Positions 1-12,295 are shown, counted from the first letter of the stretch. The stretch is 64,000 nucleotides of DNA from Micropterix aruncella (GCA_944548615.1 OX155961.1:186001-250000), one strand, 5' to 3'. Numbers and translations: made by a program. Notes: generated by a model not told the origin, from the letters alone.

Positions 1-1800
1 AGTCTTCTACGTTCATTGCAGGGCGACAGAACGACTAATCGTTAAAACGTCCTGTGGTGACGGGCTCGCCCGTTGTAGTTGACACCGCAAGTCGGAGAGC
101 ACAGTCGATTGGCTTGCGGCGCTCGGTGCGCAGACCGTCCAGGAGCGCCAGAGGTTTGATTCCCAGGGGAGACTGGTTGACCCAGTGTCCTACCCAGGTT
201 CGCACCCCATGCGTGGAGGCCATCGGATGGGTGTTGACCAGTGAGTGTGACCGACCCTGAACACATGGGTTATCGTGGCCACCTCATCATGGGCCCATAT
301 GGTAGCTCCTCATCGTGGCCACCCCCCATGGGCCCATTAGCTCTCCGACTAACAGTCGGGGGAGTCTGGGAACTGTATTGTTTCCTATAATAGAGCGGGG
401 GTGGTTGCCTACCTTACGGCGACTGCTCTTGAAATGACCATTGGCCATCCGATCCCGGTTCAGAGTCGGGCAAAGGACGCCTTGGTCCGCGATAGATTCG
501 GTGCACACCGTTTCACCGCTTCGTAAGGGAGAGGACCGCGCAAGCGACCTCGTACTCGGAACCAATCGAGAGACCGGAGATTTCTGGTCACAATTGGAAG
601 CAAGGGCGCGAGTGTCGGCCCGACAGGTAACATACTGGCTATCTCGCGGTAAAGGCGTTGGCTTCTTGCGGGTTGTGGCGTAGCTAGACGTCGGATTTGT
701 AATGTCCAAAGTCTTCTACGCTCACTGCACGGTCGATAGAAAGATGAATCGTTAAAACGTCCTGCGGTGACGGGTTCGCCCGTTGTGGTTGACATCTCAA
801 TATGTTAGTCAGAGTGTTTTGGGAGCTAACGGGCCCATGATGGGTTGGCCACGAAGATCCATGTGTTCAGGGTCGGTCATACTCACGGGTCAACACCCAT
901 CCGACGGCCTCCACGCACGGAATGCGAACCTGGGTAGGACTCTGGCCCTGGTCAGTTTCCTCTGGGAATCAAACCTCTTGCGCTCCTGAACGGTCTGCGC
1001 ACCGTGCGGCGCAAGCCAATCGATTGTGCACTCCGACTAACAACTTGCGGTGTCAACTATAACGGGCGAGCCCGTCACCACAGGACGTTTTAACGATTTT
1101 CTCGTTCTGTCGCCCTGGGACTCCGACTAACAGTCGGGGGAGTCTGGAAGCTGTATTGTTTCCTATAGAGCGGGGGTGGTTGCGTACCTTACGGCGACTG
1201 CTCTTGAAATGACTATTGGCCATCCGATCCCGGTTCAGAGTCGGGCAAAGGACGCCATGGTCCGCGATAGATTCGGTATTCACCGTTTCACCGCTTCGCA
1301 AGGGAGAGGATTGCGCAAGCGACCTCGAACTCGGAACCAATCGAGAGACCGGAGAAATCTGGTCACAATTGGTAGTTAGGGCGCGAGTGCCGCCCGCCAG
1401 TTAACATAACTGGCTCCTCGCGGTAAGGCGTTGGTCTCTAACGGGTTGTGGCGTAGCTAGACGTCGGATTGTTTTGTCCAAAGTCTTCTGCGCTCACTGC
1501 AGGTCGATAGAACAACTAATCGTTAAAACTTCCTGTGGTTACGGGCTCGCCCGTTGTAGTCGACAACTCAATATGTTAGTCAGAGTGCACAGTCGATTGG
1601 CTTACGCCACACGGTGCGCAGACCGTCTAGGAGCGCCAGAAGGTTGATTCCCAGGGGAAAATGACTATAAGGCCAGAGTCCTACCCAGGCTCGCACTTCA
1701 TGCGTGGAGGCCGTCGAATAGGTGTTGACCCGTGAGTGTGACCCACCCTGAACAGAATGGGTCTTCGTGGCCAACACAGCAAGGGCCCATTAACTCCCTG
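1..1800. repeat. Composite cluster of the R650 dispersed repeat
   Basis: A GC-richer block made of shuffled, alternately oriented pieces of one repeat family. About 1-300 recurs inverted at about 834-1118 and again in direct orientation at about 1480-1795. A second segment, starting near the motif GACTAACAGTCGGGGGAGTC, lies at about 340-715 and again at 1120-1480. The tail motif GACGGGCTCGCCCGTTGTAG closes several pieces. The short open frames here read in several phases and change between copies, so they are not genes. The full element is best seen as single copies at 44.2 and 50.0 kb. I do not recognise the class. Confidence 0.75.
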
Positions 1801-1803
1801 TTT

Positions 1804-1960
1804 GTGACACCCGACGTTTCGGCGATGTTGCAATCGCTGTTGTCGGTGGTTTCAACATCGCCGAAACGACAGCTGTTCAAAACTTTACGCGGTAAATTCG
1901 TTTTTATCTCATTTATAATGTCTAACAACCGCAATAGTATCCGATTTCGTATCTCTTTTA
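1804..1960 (-). repeat. Penelope-type terminal motif with 16-bp hairpin
   Basis: A perfect 16-bp inverted repeat (1815-1830 against 1853-1868) sits inside a motif that reads CCGAAACGTCGGGTG on the minus strand. The same motif and the following stretch recur near 8583-8700, and a shorter version occurs near 46845-46905, just upstream of a Penelope-like coding relic. The link to Penelope-like elements is an inference from that association and from the resemblance to sequences often found at their ends. Confidence 0.45.
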
Positions 1961-1984
1961 AGCCCCCCTAAGACGATTAAGTCC

Positions 1985-2185
1985 ATTTCCAGGTGGATGT
2001 CTGTATGTGTGTCTGTCCGTTTTCCACGATAGCGCCCAAACGCGTAATCCAATCGAGATGAAATTCGGCATGCAGGCATCACTTGGTCATGGCAAGAGTT
2101 GAAAAAGGCAAGAGTTGTGGTTTAAATTGATCCACCAGGGCGTACTAGTTATATGTCAAGATCGAAATATTGCACTTCTCACTAG
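1985..2185 (+). repeat. Left-end fragment of the minisatellite-bearing element family
   Basis: This stretch (motifs TCCACGATAGCGCCCAAACG and GGCATGCAGGCATCACTTGG) matches the left part of the element at 34383-35313 and the copy beginning near 5880. Only the left portion is present here. Confidence 0.6.
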
Positions 2186-2878
2186 CTTTGTTACTATCTG
2201 CGCCCGTTGCCGACGAATGATTCGCGTCGTCGACTCTCGATATATTCGACGTTTAATCGCTGTACCGTGTGAGTTTCTCATGTAAAAAAATGACATCTTG
2301 CTCAAATCCTTCCATTAGACCTTGGCTACTTGTCCGAAAAGTTTTGAGGCTACATATCATCGTTAACCATTTCTACAATTAGGTTATGCATCACATTGTT
2401 TCTCATTCATTTGTGTAGAATGCAGATGTTTCATATTATGTGTACTAAAATGTGTTGTAATTAGACAGAAGTTGGTCTTAAAATTTTTATTGTCATTTAA
2501 AATCGAGGTGTATACATCCTCATTTTTCTTAATAATATAGAATGGGTAATTTCGTACCCAATTGAGTAATTCGTTTTAACACTTTGCCTCATACACCAAA
2601 ACGAAATCTTATTACAAGCGTAGAATTTGATTCTATAGCGGCTAAGCTAAAATACGTGGGTGAAAAAATTGTGGAGTGTTGAAATTTAAAAATATTTTTT
2701 AAATAATTACATAGTTTTTAGTAAAATGACTTATTTACTTCCTTTTATTTAAACGTATAAATAAAATAACACAAACCATAAACCAATATCAATATTAACG
2801 ATTGAAAGTGAAAATAACTTATCTTATCCCGAAAGCTAACGCGGTAAATAAGTTTATGGATGAAAGTGAAACAGCAAA
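2186..2878. other. AT-rich stretch, nothing recognised
   Basis: AT-rich sequence without a coding frame of interest, RNA gene or clear repeat boundary. Confidence 0.5.
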
Positions 2879-3652
2879 TCTATACTAATATTATAAAGAG
2901 GTAAAGTTTGTGACGTTGTAGGAAGTAATCTTTGGATCTACTGAACCGATTTCGAAAATTCTTTTACCAATAGAAAGCCACTTTATTTGTGAGTGTCATA
3001 GGCTATATAATAATCTGAAAAATAGAAAGACTTTTTCGTGGTAGACGGATTTCCAAAGTAAGTCGGAAAAAACGGTCGAACGAAAAGGTTTCTAACGAAC
3101 GCTGCCTTAACGATGAGAGATATACGATTATGTAAGTTCTAGAGAAAAGTTGTAAAGCTTGATAATGCCTACAAAAAAGTCAGCAACAGCATATGTCAAA
3201 ATTTTTTATTAAAAAAAAAATATACAAAATTATATATATAATTATAAAAAAAATATATACAAAAAGAAGTTTTTTATATTAAAAAAATAATTTAAATCAT
3301 TAGGTCATGTTTATTGGTCATATTATCAACAATTATGAATTCATATAAAAAAAAGTGATCGTCTCAAGTAAGGCTTAAAACAAAAGTCTCTTTAAAACAA
3401 AAGACTTTCCCTTTTACTGCATTTAATTTCACCTTTACTGCATAAATGGTTAAAGAGATAAGACACTCACAAATAACGGTAATATAGTCAATTTGGCATG
3501 CAAATACATACATACATATGCAGAAAAAATATAACCCTTCTTTTGGCAGTCAGGAAATAAATCATAGCACTCTGTACTAACCAAACCACACTCATAATTT
3601 CATCGCAAGTAAAAAGTTTTACCGCCCAACAAAGTGGGCACGGGTCAGCTAG
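2879..3652 (+). mobile_element. Non-autonomous Helitron (complete ends)
   Basis: The left end is TCTATACTAATATTATAAAG, directly preceded by A. The right end is CTAG at 3649-3652, followed by T. About 9 nt before the right end lies a hairpin with a 5-bp stem, GCCCA at 3624-3628 and TGGGC at 3635-3639. A TC start, a subterminal hairpin, a CTAG end and insertion between A and T are the defining Helitron features. At 774 bp with no Rep/helicase frame it is a non-autonomous copy. The left end resembles a Helitron family that I associate with Lepidoptera. Confidence 0.85.
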
Positions 3653-3925
3653 TTAGTAATATAGAGATAGATGATCAGTATGCGGGTGTTAGGTATGATT
3701 TAGCATCTGGGCCGTCAGCATTCTTTTATTTTATGTTGAGGTTATCTAACCAAGTTTATGAATGTCTAAACTTGTCTAAACTTTCGGATGTGTTGAATTT
3801 GAATACGACATTGAATAATGAGTTGAACTTTAATATAATTACTTCTTTACACAAAGATAATTCAGTGTTATGTCCCCTAGTTGTTACATTCTGGGTTCGT
3901 ACAAAAATGCCCATTTCCTTTCCGA
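3653..3925. other. No gene recognised
   Basis: A short open frame (3634-3930, +) begins inside the Helitron end, has no recognisable motif and is most likely chance. Confidence 0.4.
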
Positions 3926-4300
3926 GATGAAGCTAATTGATGTCGCGCCGTATGCAACTCGACGAAGCACTTGAGTGATTGGAAGTAGATGATTACCGCA
4001 TCCGAGCGTGCTAAACGCGTCGCACACGTCGCGGTAGTTTGTATCAGGCAACGGGGAGGCGGAATGCATAAAAGCACCGGGAAATGTGTTAATATTCATC
4101 TTGGACTAATTCGCATGCAGGCTCGGGCTGCATCCATGATGGAACGCCACACCAACGTCCCCCTACCCCTGCACTAACCATCTACCCACTTCGTTAATTA
4201 ATTTTACGAATACAACCTCCTCTGTATGCCCTGCGGTAGTATGGAATCGGTTGGGAATGGTATTGCGATCGAGATCAATTGGAATATTTAAGGACCACTA
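3925..4300 (+). repeat. Dispersed repeat, copy 1 of 3 (family D)
   Basis: Shares long stretches with 9610-9970, for example GTAGTTTGTATCAGGCAACG and GCATAAAAGCACCGGGA; its right part is also seen at 6990-7230. Open frames within it differ between copies, so it reads as noncoding. TE class unknown. Confidence 0.65.
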
Positions 4301-5540
4301 CATGAAAGTGGTATTAACCTTTCGGAAGCCAGTCATTACATGCAAAATTTTCGAAGCCATCGAAATGTGTTTGTTGAAGGTGTGTGCAGGCATACTAATA
4401 TATACTGGTGGCTTATTCAATGCCAGGCTTCAATGACAGGCTTTTACCGCAGTGGAGGAAGAAATAGATTCGATAATTGCATAAATATATATATAATACG
4501 GATAATACGAAAAACGCCGATCGGCGGGAGTGGCCACCCAGGGGTTAAAGGAAGATATTTAGAAGCCAAATATTTTTATATTTTTTAGATTGATTATTGT
4601 TGTTGACTTTATTATTATTATTATTGTTATTTCATTTGTTTATATTTTTTTAATCGTGATAGTTAGATGCTGATTATTTTGATGTTTAATTAATTTTATT
4701 TTAGGGTAGGTGGGGCAATGCCTTGGAATTTTTGTTTTTTTTTTAATATTGTGGAGAATTAGAGATAGATCTTCTTTCACTTTTATATTGGAGTTTTAGA
4801 TTAGGATCTTACCTATAACCCCTGAAACATATCAGGCATGTTCAATCATTAGTTGCAGAGAAATCTAAAATTATATATAAAAAACAATTGCAGGGGGGGT
4901 TTCCCGAAAAATGGGGCAAAGCCACGCACTTTCACCATTCCACACTTTAAACATGGCTTCGTCTAAAACTATGTAAGCAAATAATATCGAGGAACTTGAC
5001 AGTCAAATGTACTCTCGAATGTAAACCAGGCAGTTCATCACTGTAAGTTCAATTGCGAAAATAGCTTAAACCGTTTTGGAAAACTCAGCTTGGAAGGACA
5101 AGAAATATTACATCAAAACACGAAAAAACAGACTTACCGCATTTTCCAGGCTCATGTGCGACCGAACTTCTTGAGGATATGCGAGGAACTGGAAGTTGTT
5201 GAGAGGGGTCAGCCACCTGGCGGCTATCGAAATAATTACAAAAATTACCTCCGAAAACCCCCGTGCATGGATTTGCCCTGTGCAGGGCTTTACCCCCACC
5301 TACCCTATGTATTTTGATTTGATTTCTTAAATAGTGGTATCCTGTACAAATAATAGGTATGCCCAGAAAACCAGGTTGAGACATCCTGAGGATACCCCTA
5401 ATTTGCAGCTGTTGTAGTCTTATTACATATTTGCCTTTATTATTTATTACTTTTGCCTATTTTCAGCTTGAAATTTTAATTTTGTTTTTATTTGTCTATT
5501 TTTTGTATTAATGGCTGAAAATAAATATTTTATTACGGCT
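4300..5540. other. AT-rich stretch, nothing recognised
   Basis: Low-complexity ATT/TTA runs at about 4590-4740 and otherwise unremarkable AT-rich sequence. The short frames near 5085-5384 on both strands have no recognisable domain. Confidence 0.4.
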
Positions 5541-5730
5541 GCGTGATTTTACATATGAGCCTTTTTTTACGTATGAGCCCCCATATGGGGATTTACATAT
5601 TATGGGGAAACCCCCATTTTACATATGGGGATTTTACATATGATTTTACGTATGAGCATGAGCAAATTTACATATGAGTTTTTTAATTTACAATTTACGG
5701 CTCATACGTAAATTTTCATTTTACTTCTTC
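5540..5730. repeat. Cluster of degenerate TTTACATATG / TACGTATGAGC repeats
   Basis: At least seven occurrences of TACATATG or TACGTATG, in both orientations, in under 200 bp. They are interleaved with CCCCATATGGGG-like palindromes. This is a local degenerate repeat, not explained by the neighbouring elements. Confidence 0.6.
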
Positions 5731-5734
5731 TGTC

Positions 5735-6430
5735 CAAAGAAGAGTATTATCATTGATTATATAGTGTAATACACTTTATAATCAATGGTATTGTGAACGT
5801 GCTAACCAAAATTTTGGGATGGAGACGGAAAGAGCCATTTAGAGCCATCCCCCCCCCCCGAGATATTAGGACAATTTTCAGACTGTCTGTCTGTGAGCCT
5901 GTGTGTGTTTGTGCGTGTGTGAGTGTGTCTTTGGGTGTGTATTCTTCTACGATATCGCCTAAACGCGTCGTACGATTGAACTGAAATTTAGCATGCAGGC
6001 GTCACTCGGTCATGGAGAGGTTGATAAGATTATAGTTAACATCGGTCTACCAGAAGGTGCGCTGCTAGTCATACTTCAATATCGAAATATTGGACCTAAA
6101 AACTTGAAATTCGGTACACAGATGCGTCGCAGCGCTGAAAGCACAGTGTGAAATTATGGTTGGAATATTCATGTTATACTTCAGACACTTCAGATAATAC
6201 TACATCATAGTGGAAAATAACCATTTTGTTACCACGGATATACTACAAATATACAACATTTTCTATCATAATCAATCACTATCGAAGGGTGGGTGGCCGA
6301 GAGGGGCGAGGAAGGGAGTAGTCGGTAGGTTGCCGGGGTAGGGGCAGGGGTTGGGAGTGGGGATTTAGTGGGAAGAGCTTGCCTGCGTACCGGGAAAGTC
6401 TTGGGCTGACACAGCCAATTTTTTTCGGTG
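5735..6430 (+). mobile_element. Copy of the 119-bp-minisatellite element family, lacking the minisatellite
   Basis: Its left part (about 5880-6120) matches 34420-34520 and 1990-2180. Its right end (about 6375-6425, GGGAAAGTCTTGGGCTGACA) matches the right end of the element at 35281-35313 and, reverse-complemented, those at 36177 and 62764. A G-rich tract replaces the minisatellite. A palindrome around 5745-5795 (TATAATCAATGGTATT against AATACCATTGATTATA-type arms) precedes it; a similar small palindrome lies at 43507-43545. Confidence 0.6.
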
Positions 6431-7260
6431 TTCTCTGCTACATTTAAGCTTACAACGCAAACATCACAACGAGGGATATTAAATAATCTAATTAATAATC
6501 TAAAAACTAGTCGTAATTGTTAAAACACTGTTTTTTTGCCCGAATCGCACATTTTGAACTGTAAATAATTAATTCTATTCCTACTTTTAAAGGATTCTTA
6601 GCCGGTTACAAATTAACACATTTTCAGCGTAAACACGCAATCTCCACAGCGAGGGAGATTAAAAAAAAACAAATTACTAGTCGAATTTTGCCTCATTTAA
6701 GAGTTACAATGAAAACACTACAACGAGGGAAATTAAAGAATTTAATTAGAAATATGAATTGGTCATAATTTCTAACTCTGTTATTTTTTTCTTGAGTTGC
6801 ACATTCTAACCTGAAGAACCGACCAACAAACTCAATCCCGAAAAAATAGAGGTAACGATACATTGGTTCCGTACATCGACATTTAGTGATTCCAGTTGTT
6901 GTAAAATTGGGATACTGCATAATAGGTCTACAAAATGTAGTAATTCGTAAACCGATAAAAGCAAAGTCGGGCTTGAAGCGTATACCTCCTCATCTGCTGC
7001 ATCCATGATGGAACACTACATCCACTCCCTCCTTACCCTAAATTAACCGACTCTCCACCTCGTTAATTATTTCACGAATGCAACCTCCTCTGCATCTATA
7101 AACGGCTGCTTTTACGCCTCTCACCCATATGTAAATTCGCACGTTTGAAGGATTCTTAGCCGGTATATTACAAATTAACACATTTTCAGCGTAACCACGT
7201 AATCACCGCAACGAGGGAGATAAAGAACCAAATTAGGAGTTGGAATACTAGTCATAATTT
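6430..7260 (+). repeat. Repeated blocks of family D right part
   Basis: The motif CACAACGAGGGA, followed by a short AT-rich stretch ending in CTAGTCGTAATT or GGTCATAATT, recurs at about 6465, 6650, 6720 and 7210, and again near 10010. The segment 6990-7230 is a copy of the family seen at 3925 and 9610. The minus-strand frames at 6693-7006 fall across these repeats and are not supported as genes. Confidence 0.55.
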
Positions 7261-7848
7261 GTATACACTGCAATAAAACAATATTAACTTTTAAATCTGA
7301 ATTTATATATCAGTGCTTAATTTATGCGAAAGCATATTTGAAAAACGAGGAAAAGCATTCGAGTCTGCATGAACATAACACTCGCAATAAAAATAATGTA
7401 GTAATTCCCAAAGTGCGGCTTTCTTAATACTAGTGATCATTTTTATATTTGGAGTTCAAATTTTTATTGTTTTCTTAAGTGATTGATTATTTTAAAATTT
7501 TTGGTTGACTATTTTTAAAAACTTATTGATAGATTAGTTAAAAATTTTGTTTAGATTTTTTTTTGATATTTGAGTCTGTTTGAATTAATATTTATAATTG
7601 ATCCGATGGTGCCTTGCCTTTACATGTAAAAAGTATATGTACACGTAATGAAGTTGTAATAACTTCTAGAAAATGTAAGATGACGTATTCCACAGTATAT
7701 ACTTTTTGGAATTATTAAAATATGACTATGACTATGTGGTGCATGCATCGCTCATTCCGCAGAAGAATAATTTTATCGTCGTTTACATTACCTAACAAAT
7801 ATAACACTGGTTAAGAAAAAATCAAATTAAGTACACATGGCGGACTTA
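7260..7848. other. AT-rich stretch, nothing recognised
   Basis: No supported gene. A GTACACATGGCGGACTTA motif at about 7832 resembles LINE 3' regions and leads into the LINE fragment that follows. Confidence 0.4.
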
Positions 7849-8540
7849 TAATAATAATAATAATAAAACGCTTTATTCTTGGGAAAAGGCAAGCTTATTG
7901 CCTGCAGGCAATATTTTAGAGCTAACCTATACTATTACTATACTATAGTATGGGAATTATTTGCGAGTAGACTACATAACTTAAGAGTATGACAAATAAA
8001 ATAAAAGAGGATAGAAAGAACAGGATTTGCCATACCAAAATAATCTAACACCTATAAGGACTCTAACGTTTGAAAAGGATAGCAACATCTTACAGTAGAC
8101 CATTTAATAATATAATTATTAATTGTCCCAGTACAGTACACATAAATAAAGTAAAGTTAAATTTAAAGTAAACTTTAGGGTTACAATATACCACTTTTTA
8201 CTGTTTTTGTCCAGGGAAGGATAAAAAAGAGGATAAGGGGGGGGGGGGGAATAACTGTGTTTCACTTTTTGGTAAGTGGCAAATTTTTCTTCAGCAATTT
8301 TTTGAAAGTGAGAAACGAAGGTGCTTGATTAAGAGAGTGTAAGGGCTGATACCACAAACGAGCAGAATGGAATGTAAATGAGTGATGTAATAGAATGGCG
8401 TGTTATACCGGATTGATCAAGGTGAAATACCGTGGCCTCGCATAGAGTGGAATTTCTCGTTGAGATAGGAGGGCGAATTGGGGTTATTGAAGATGTTTTA
8501 TAGTAGCCACAACGTATGCAAATTCATTCGAAATAGAGGT
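7849..8540 (-). pseudogene. Decayed Jockey/CR1-like LINE, ORF2 C-terminus and 3' UTR
   Basis: On the minus strand, frames from about 8540 to 8250 read, with shifts, like the C-terminal region of a CR1/Jockey-type ORF2: a YN-LNNPNSPSYL-like segment, a stretch like TPFYYITHLHS, and an LIKHLRFSLSK-like end. After this comes a 3' UTR ending in AATAAAGCG and a (TTA)n tail at 7849-7868. The same protein region is better preserved at 11335-12015 (LLYNILNNPTAPSYL). Several frameshifts make it dead. A poly-G run (8237-8250) interrupts the 3' UTR. Confidence 0.6.
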
Positions 8541-9600
8541 AGCGGTATATCATAAATAAGACAAAAACGAATGACGAAACGAACACCCGGCGTTTCGGCG
8601 ATGTTGCAATCGTTGTTGTCTTCACTGTGTTATAAACTTCACGAGGTAAATTCGTTTTTATCTTATTTATATTTATATATCACAACCACGATAGTCTTAT
8701 ACTTCATGAAACGATAAATTAGTTCCCTACATCGATATTTGGTAATACATCTTGCAAAATTTGAATATTGCATAATATGTCTAAAAATGTGATAATTTAG
8801 AAAACGATAAAACCAAGTGCCCTTAAGAGGCCGTGCCGGCCGTGGCGGCCAAAAGCTATATGAAGCATAATTTTGTGGCCTGGTTGGTGGCCTTTTGTGG
8901 CCAACACGATAAAGAATTTTAATACAATTATGGCGGATTTTAAAAACCCGGTCCTTAAGCTATCATTTCGCTAAAACGAAATTGTTAAATTATTTCCACA
9001 TTAATTGTAAATTATCTTTATTCTGTTACTGTTTTCCAAAAAAATAAAAACGAGGGAGATTTGTCTTCAGTTTTTGAAAAACCTAGAGATGATTCTCAAT
9101 ATTAAAAAAATACTATTTACACCAGCGTATTGTCTGTTTGCATAGCAGCAAGACAGTTTTTGGAATTTCCATACAAAAAATATAAGAAAAAATGTTTGAA
9201 ATTATGGCCAAACATTATTTTTATTCTATTTATTAAAGATACTTTTGAGTGATATAAAAAATAACACAGTGATCTTAAGTTATTTTATTATTGTAACTAA
9301 TTTTTGCTTTATAAAAAACTATTCATTTGATAATTTATTATATTATATTTAAAAAGCCAAATCGACTATATTAGACGACGCGCGAAGCCGAAATCGTCAT
9401 TCGTAATTGGCCACTGCCAACGGTGGGACGTATTCCCTTGTCGCCGCGGTATACCTATACATCTTTATGTATATATCGAAAGCGCGCGGGCGCGTGGCAT
9501 AGCAAAAATATCTATATTTTTAGTCCCGTCAACTCGGAAGGGAGCCTTAAATGAGCTTGAAAGGTAAAGCTCCTCATCGGACATGGGACGGTGTATTTAC
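8541..9600. other. AT-rich stretch with a Penelope-type motif
   Basis: About 8583-8700 repeats the 1804-1960 motif without the second hairpin arm. About 8705-8810 resembles 6855-6960 (family D surroundings). No gene is supported. A CG-rich patch near 9375-9510 has no recognisable identity. Confidence 0.45.
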
Positions 9601-9609
9601 TAATCTTCA

Positions 9610-10200
9610 TTAGGGTCGCGTCCCGTCGCATGCAACCTGACTAAGCGGTTGAGTGGTCGTGAGTAGATGATTACTGCACCCGAGCGTGTCGCGTGCGTTG
9701 CCCACGTCGCAGTAGTTTGTATCAGGCAACGGGTAGTCGGAATGCATAAAAGCACCGGGAGATGTGTTAATATTCATTCATCTTGGACTAATTCGCATGC
9801 AGGCCCGGGCTGCATCCCTGACGGAACGTTACATCCACGCCCCCTTCCCCTGCACTAACCAACTACCCACTTCGTTAATTAATTTCACGAATGTAACCTT
9901 CTCTGCATGTATAAACGGCTGCTTTTACGCCTCTCGCCCATATGTAACTTCCCACATTTAAAGAATTCTCACCCGGTATATTACAAATTAACACATTTTC
10001 AGCGTAAACGTAATCTACACAAGGAGGGATATTAAAAAAACTAAATTAGTAATTTAAACTAGTCATAGTTTTTAAACTCTGAAAACTCTTGCGCGTGTCG
10101 CATATTTCAAACTGTATATAAGTAATTCAAATAGTCTTAACACAGAAGATTTGGTTCCATCTCATCAGTATTTGGTGAATAGCTACGGATAAATCGTTCA
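9610..10200 (+). repeat. Dispersed repeat, copy of family D
   Basis: The most complete copy of the family. It matches 3925-4230, and then 6990-7260 (CTGCTTTTACGCCTCTC, ACACATTTTCAGCGTAA). Small frames inside are not conserved between copies. Confidence 0.65.
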
Positions 10201-10412
10201 TATTGAAAATCTTGGGATAATTCAGTTGGTAGGTAGGTAAATGGTAGAAAAAGACAAAGACTCGTAGTTGTAGTAGAAGATGTCGAATTAGGTCGTAGTC
10301 ATGAACATTTTTCCAATGCAAATGCTTCGAATAATGGCAGATAAACGTTTAAACAGTTCCAAAGTCATACCTATTTTCATGAATTCAAATATACCCATAC
10401 ATATTGGGCTCC

Positions 10413-10710
10413 ATTGCGTTTCTTCGTGAACTAAAATCGGAAATGACTTAGTCCTTGTGAAAAAACAGAGCAATACGCTAGAGCGGAATGTGAAATGAGC
10501 GGAATTGTTACTTTTCGCATCAAAACCATCCACTAAAGCTAAAGCATCTGAATCTAACACCGCACTAAATGTGTTCAAATTTATTCGGACGAGTATAAGT
10601 TCGACAGGTAGTTTTTATCGACGATCGTTCGTTTCATATTCCGCTCTAACGTATTGCTCTATCTCGTTCGCTTCAACTAATTTCAGTTTTAGTTCACAAA
10701 GAAACGCAAT
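10413..10710. repeat. Imperfect inverted repeat (fold-back)
   Basis: About 90 bp at 10413-10500 is an imperfect reverse complement of 10622-10710. ATTGCGTTTCTTCGTGAACT matches the other arm's TTGCGTTTCTTTGTGAACT, and GAGCAATACGCTAGAGCGGA matches GAGCAATACGTTAGAGCGGA. The opposed frames at 10288-10578 and 10505-10726 are by-products of this symmetry. Probably a MITE or fold-back element. Confidence 0.65.
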
Positions 10711-10726
10711 CGTGCCTGGGCACTAA

Positions 10727-11330
10727 CTGTATGTCCAGCTATACGTTGTACTGACAATAAGTCGAGAACCACTGACTGATTTTGAAGTACATAACTTTAT
10801 CTCTCATATATTTTAGACTAAACTAAATCCAAATCGGCTGCCCACTTTTCTAGATATGCTAGAAAATATTCATACATTAAACCTAATCGAAAATATTAAA
10901 AATTTTTGAAGATATATCGATATCTGAAGGAATAATCGATTTTATTCGATTTCTATACCGAAATTGAGATCATGGAAACGATTGTTGAATTTTTCAAGAT
11001 ATGACTATCAGTGGTTCTTGAGTTATTAAAAAAAATACAATCACATAAGGTCAAATGTGTGATAGCTCGATTTAATGTGGTTGCTCTGGTTATGATGTTT
11101 TTCATCGAAAATACATAGAAATTTTGTATATAAAGTTTGTATTATAAATTATTATTTCGATTGGCGCAGAGTTAAAAATAAGTTTGGCAGTAGAGTTAAA
11201 AATAAATACCCGGAGAAGCTTATGGTCAAATTTGATATATGTAACTCTTATTCATCTGATAAGTAGGAAAACATTGGACATATACATTTATAAAATATGT
11301 ATAGATAACGACTATTATATGACTATATAC
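10727..11330. other. AT-rich stretch, nothing recognised
   Basis: No coding signal or clear repeat found between the fold-back and the LINE fragment. Confidence 0.4.
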
Positions 11331-11364
11331 AGACTTGTATACACATGCAATGCACATTTTTATC

Positions 11365-12015
11365 CATATTGATAGTAATGTTATACCATATTCAAAGACG
11401 GTGAAAAATTTGGGTATCATCATTGATCAATATCTCTCTTGGCAGTCACAGATTAATGAAGTCAGCAAACGCATATTTGCTGGATTTCATAGTCTTCGGC
11501 GGTTGCAAAGATTTTTACCAGTGGAGGTTAAGAAGACAATAGCTCAATCACTGCTATTGCCTATACTAGACTATGCTGATGTCTGCTACCTTGACGTCAC
11601 TGAAGCCATCCTTGACAAATTAGAACGGTTGCAAAATGTATGCATTAGGTATATCTTCCATGCGAAAAAATTTGATCACGTCTCTGAGTATAGAAGCAGA
11701 CTTCATTGGCTTCGAATACGTGAACGTAGAAACATGCATATTCTTCTCCTTCTTTATAACATCCTCAACAATCCTACCGCTCCCTCCTACCTAACCAAAA
11801 AATTCAATCACTTAGGAAGTCATGGTCTTTCACTCCGTTCCAGTCAGGATAGTAAAATTGCGATTCCCACTCATAATTCTTCTATTTTTACTTATTCCTT
11901 CACCGTTCATGCAGCTAGACTATGGAACCAGCTCCCGCCAGACATCAGAAACGCACCAACGGTTTCTACCTTTCAAGTGTCTCTGAAAAAGCATTTCATG
12001 TCCCTAAATTCCTAG
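11365..12015 (+). pseudogene. C-terminal part of a Jockey/CR1-like LINE ORF2 (5' truncated)
   Basis: An open frame of about 215 residues covers the region after the catalytic reverse-transcriptase (RT) core. It shows the VKNLGIIID motif (start of the thumb-like region), then LPILDYADVCYLDV, then a C-terminal RLWNQLPPDIRNAPT motif that is typical of LINE ORF2 proteins without RNase H. The endonuclease and catalytic FADD core are missing, so this is a 5'-truncated copy, which is usual for LINE insertions. The frame is unbroken to the stop at 12015, so the copy is not very old. It begins without a credible start codon, so no protein is expected. Its 3' UTR follows directly. Confidence 0.85.
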
Positions 12016-12295
12016 TTATCCTAGGTCTCATCCCATCCTCTCCTATCCTTCGCTCCTTGCGAATTATTCCAAATCCTAATTTTATTTAAAAAATGGCATT
12101 TTTGTTACTTGGTTAATTTTTGTTATGTAATAAGTTTTTCTTCTTTTTTTGTTAATTTTTAATTTATCTTTTGGCACCTAAATTTTTACACTTCCACGAA
12201 GGTTGGCTGTAAGAGATTGTATTTTAGGCAATAAGTCCGCCTTTTGTATGTTTTTGGTTAATGTGCAATAAAGAATCTCTATCTATCTACATTTT
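12016..12295 (+). mobile_element. 3' UTR and tail of the preceding LINE
   Basis: The sequence runs through TTTTAGGCAATAAGTCCGCC and ends in AATAAAGAATCTCTATCTAT, a polyadenylation-type signal followed by a short CTAT repeat. The tail marks the 3' end of the LINE insertion. Confidence 0.7.

Noticed and set aside
1..1404. Frames of 60-140 residues in the R650 cluster
   Set aside because: They occur in several phases and on both strands and are not kept among copies.
1804..1960. Hammerhead ribozyme
   Set aside because: A GAAAC core segment and hairpin are present, but no CUGAUGA box is found at the right place.
10288..10726. Opposed frames of 96 and 73 residues
   Set aside because: They coincide with the arms of an inverted repeat.
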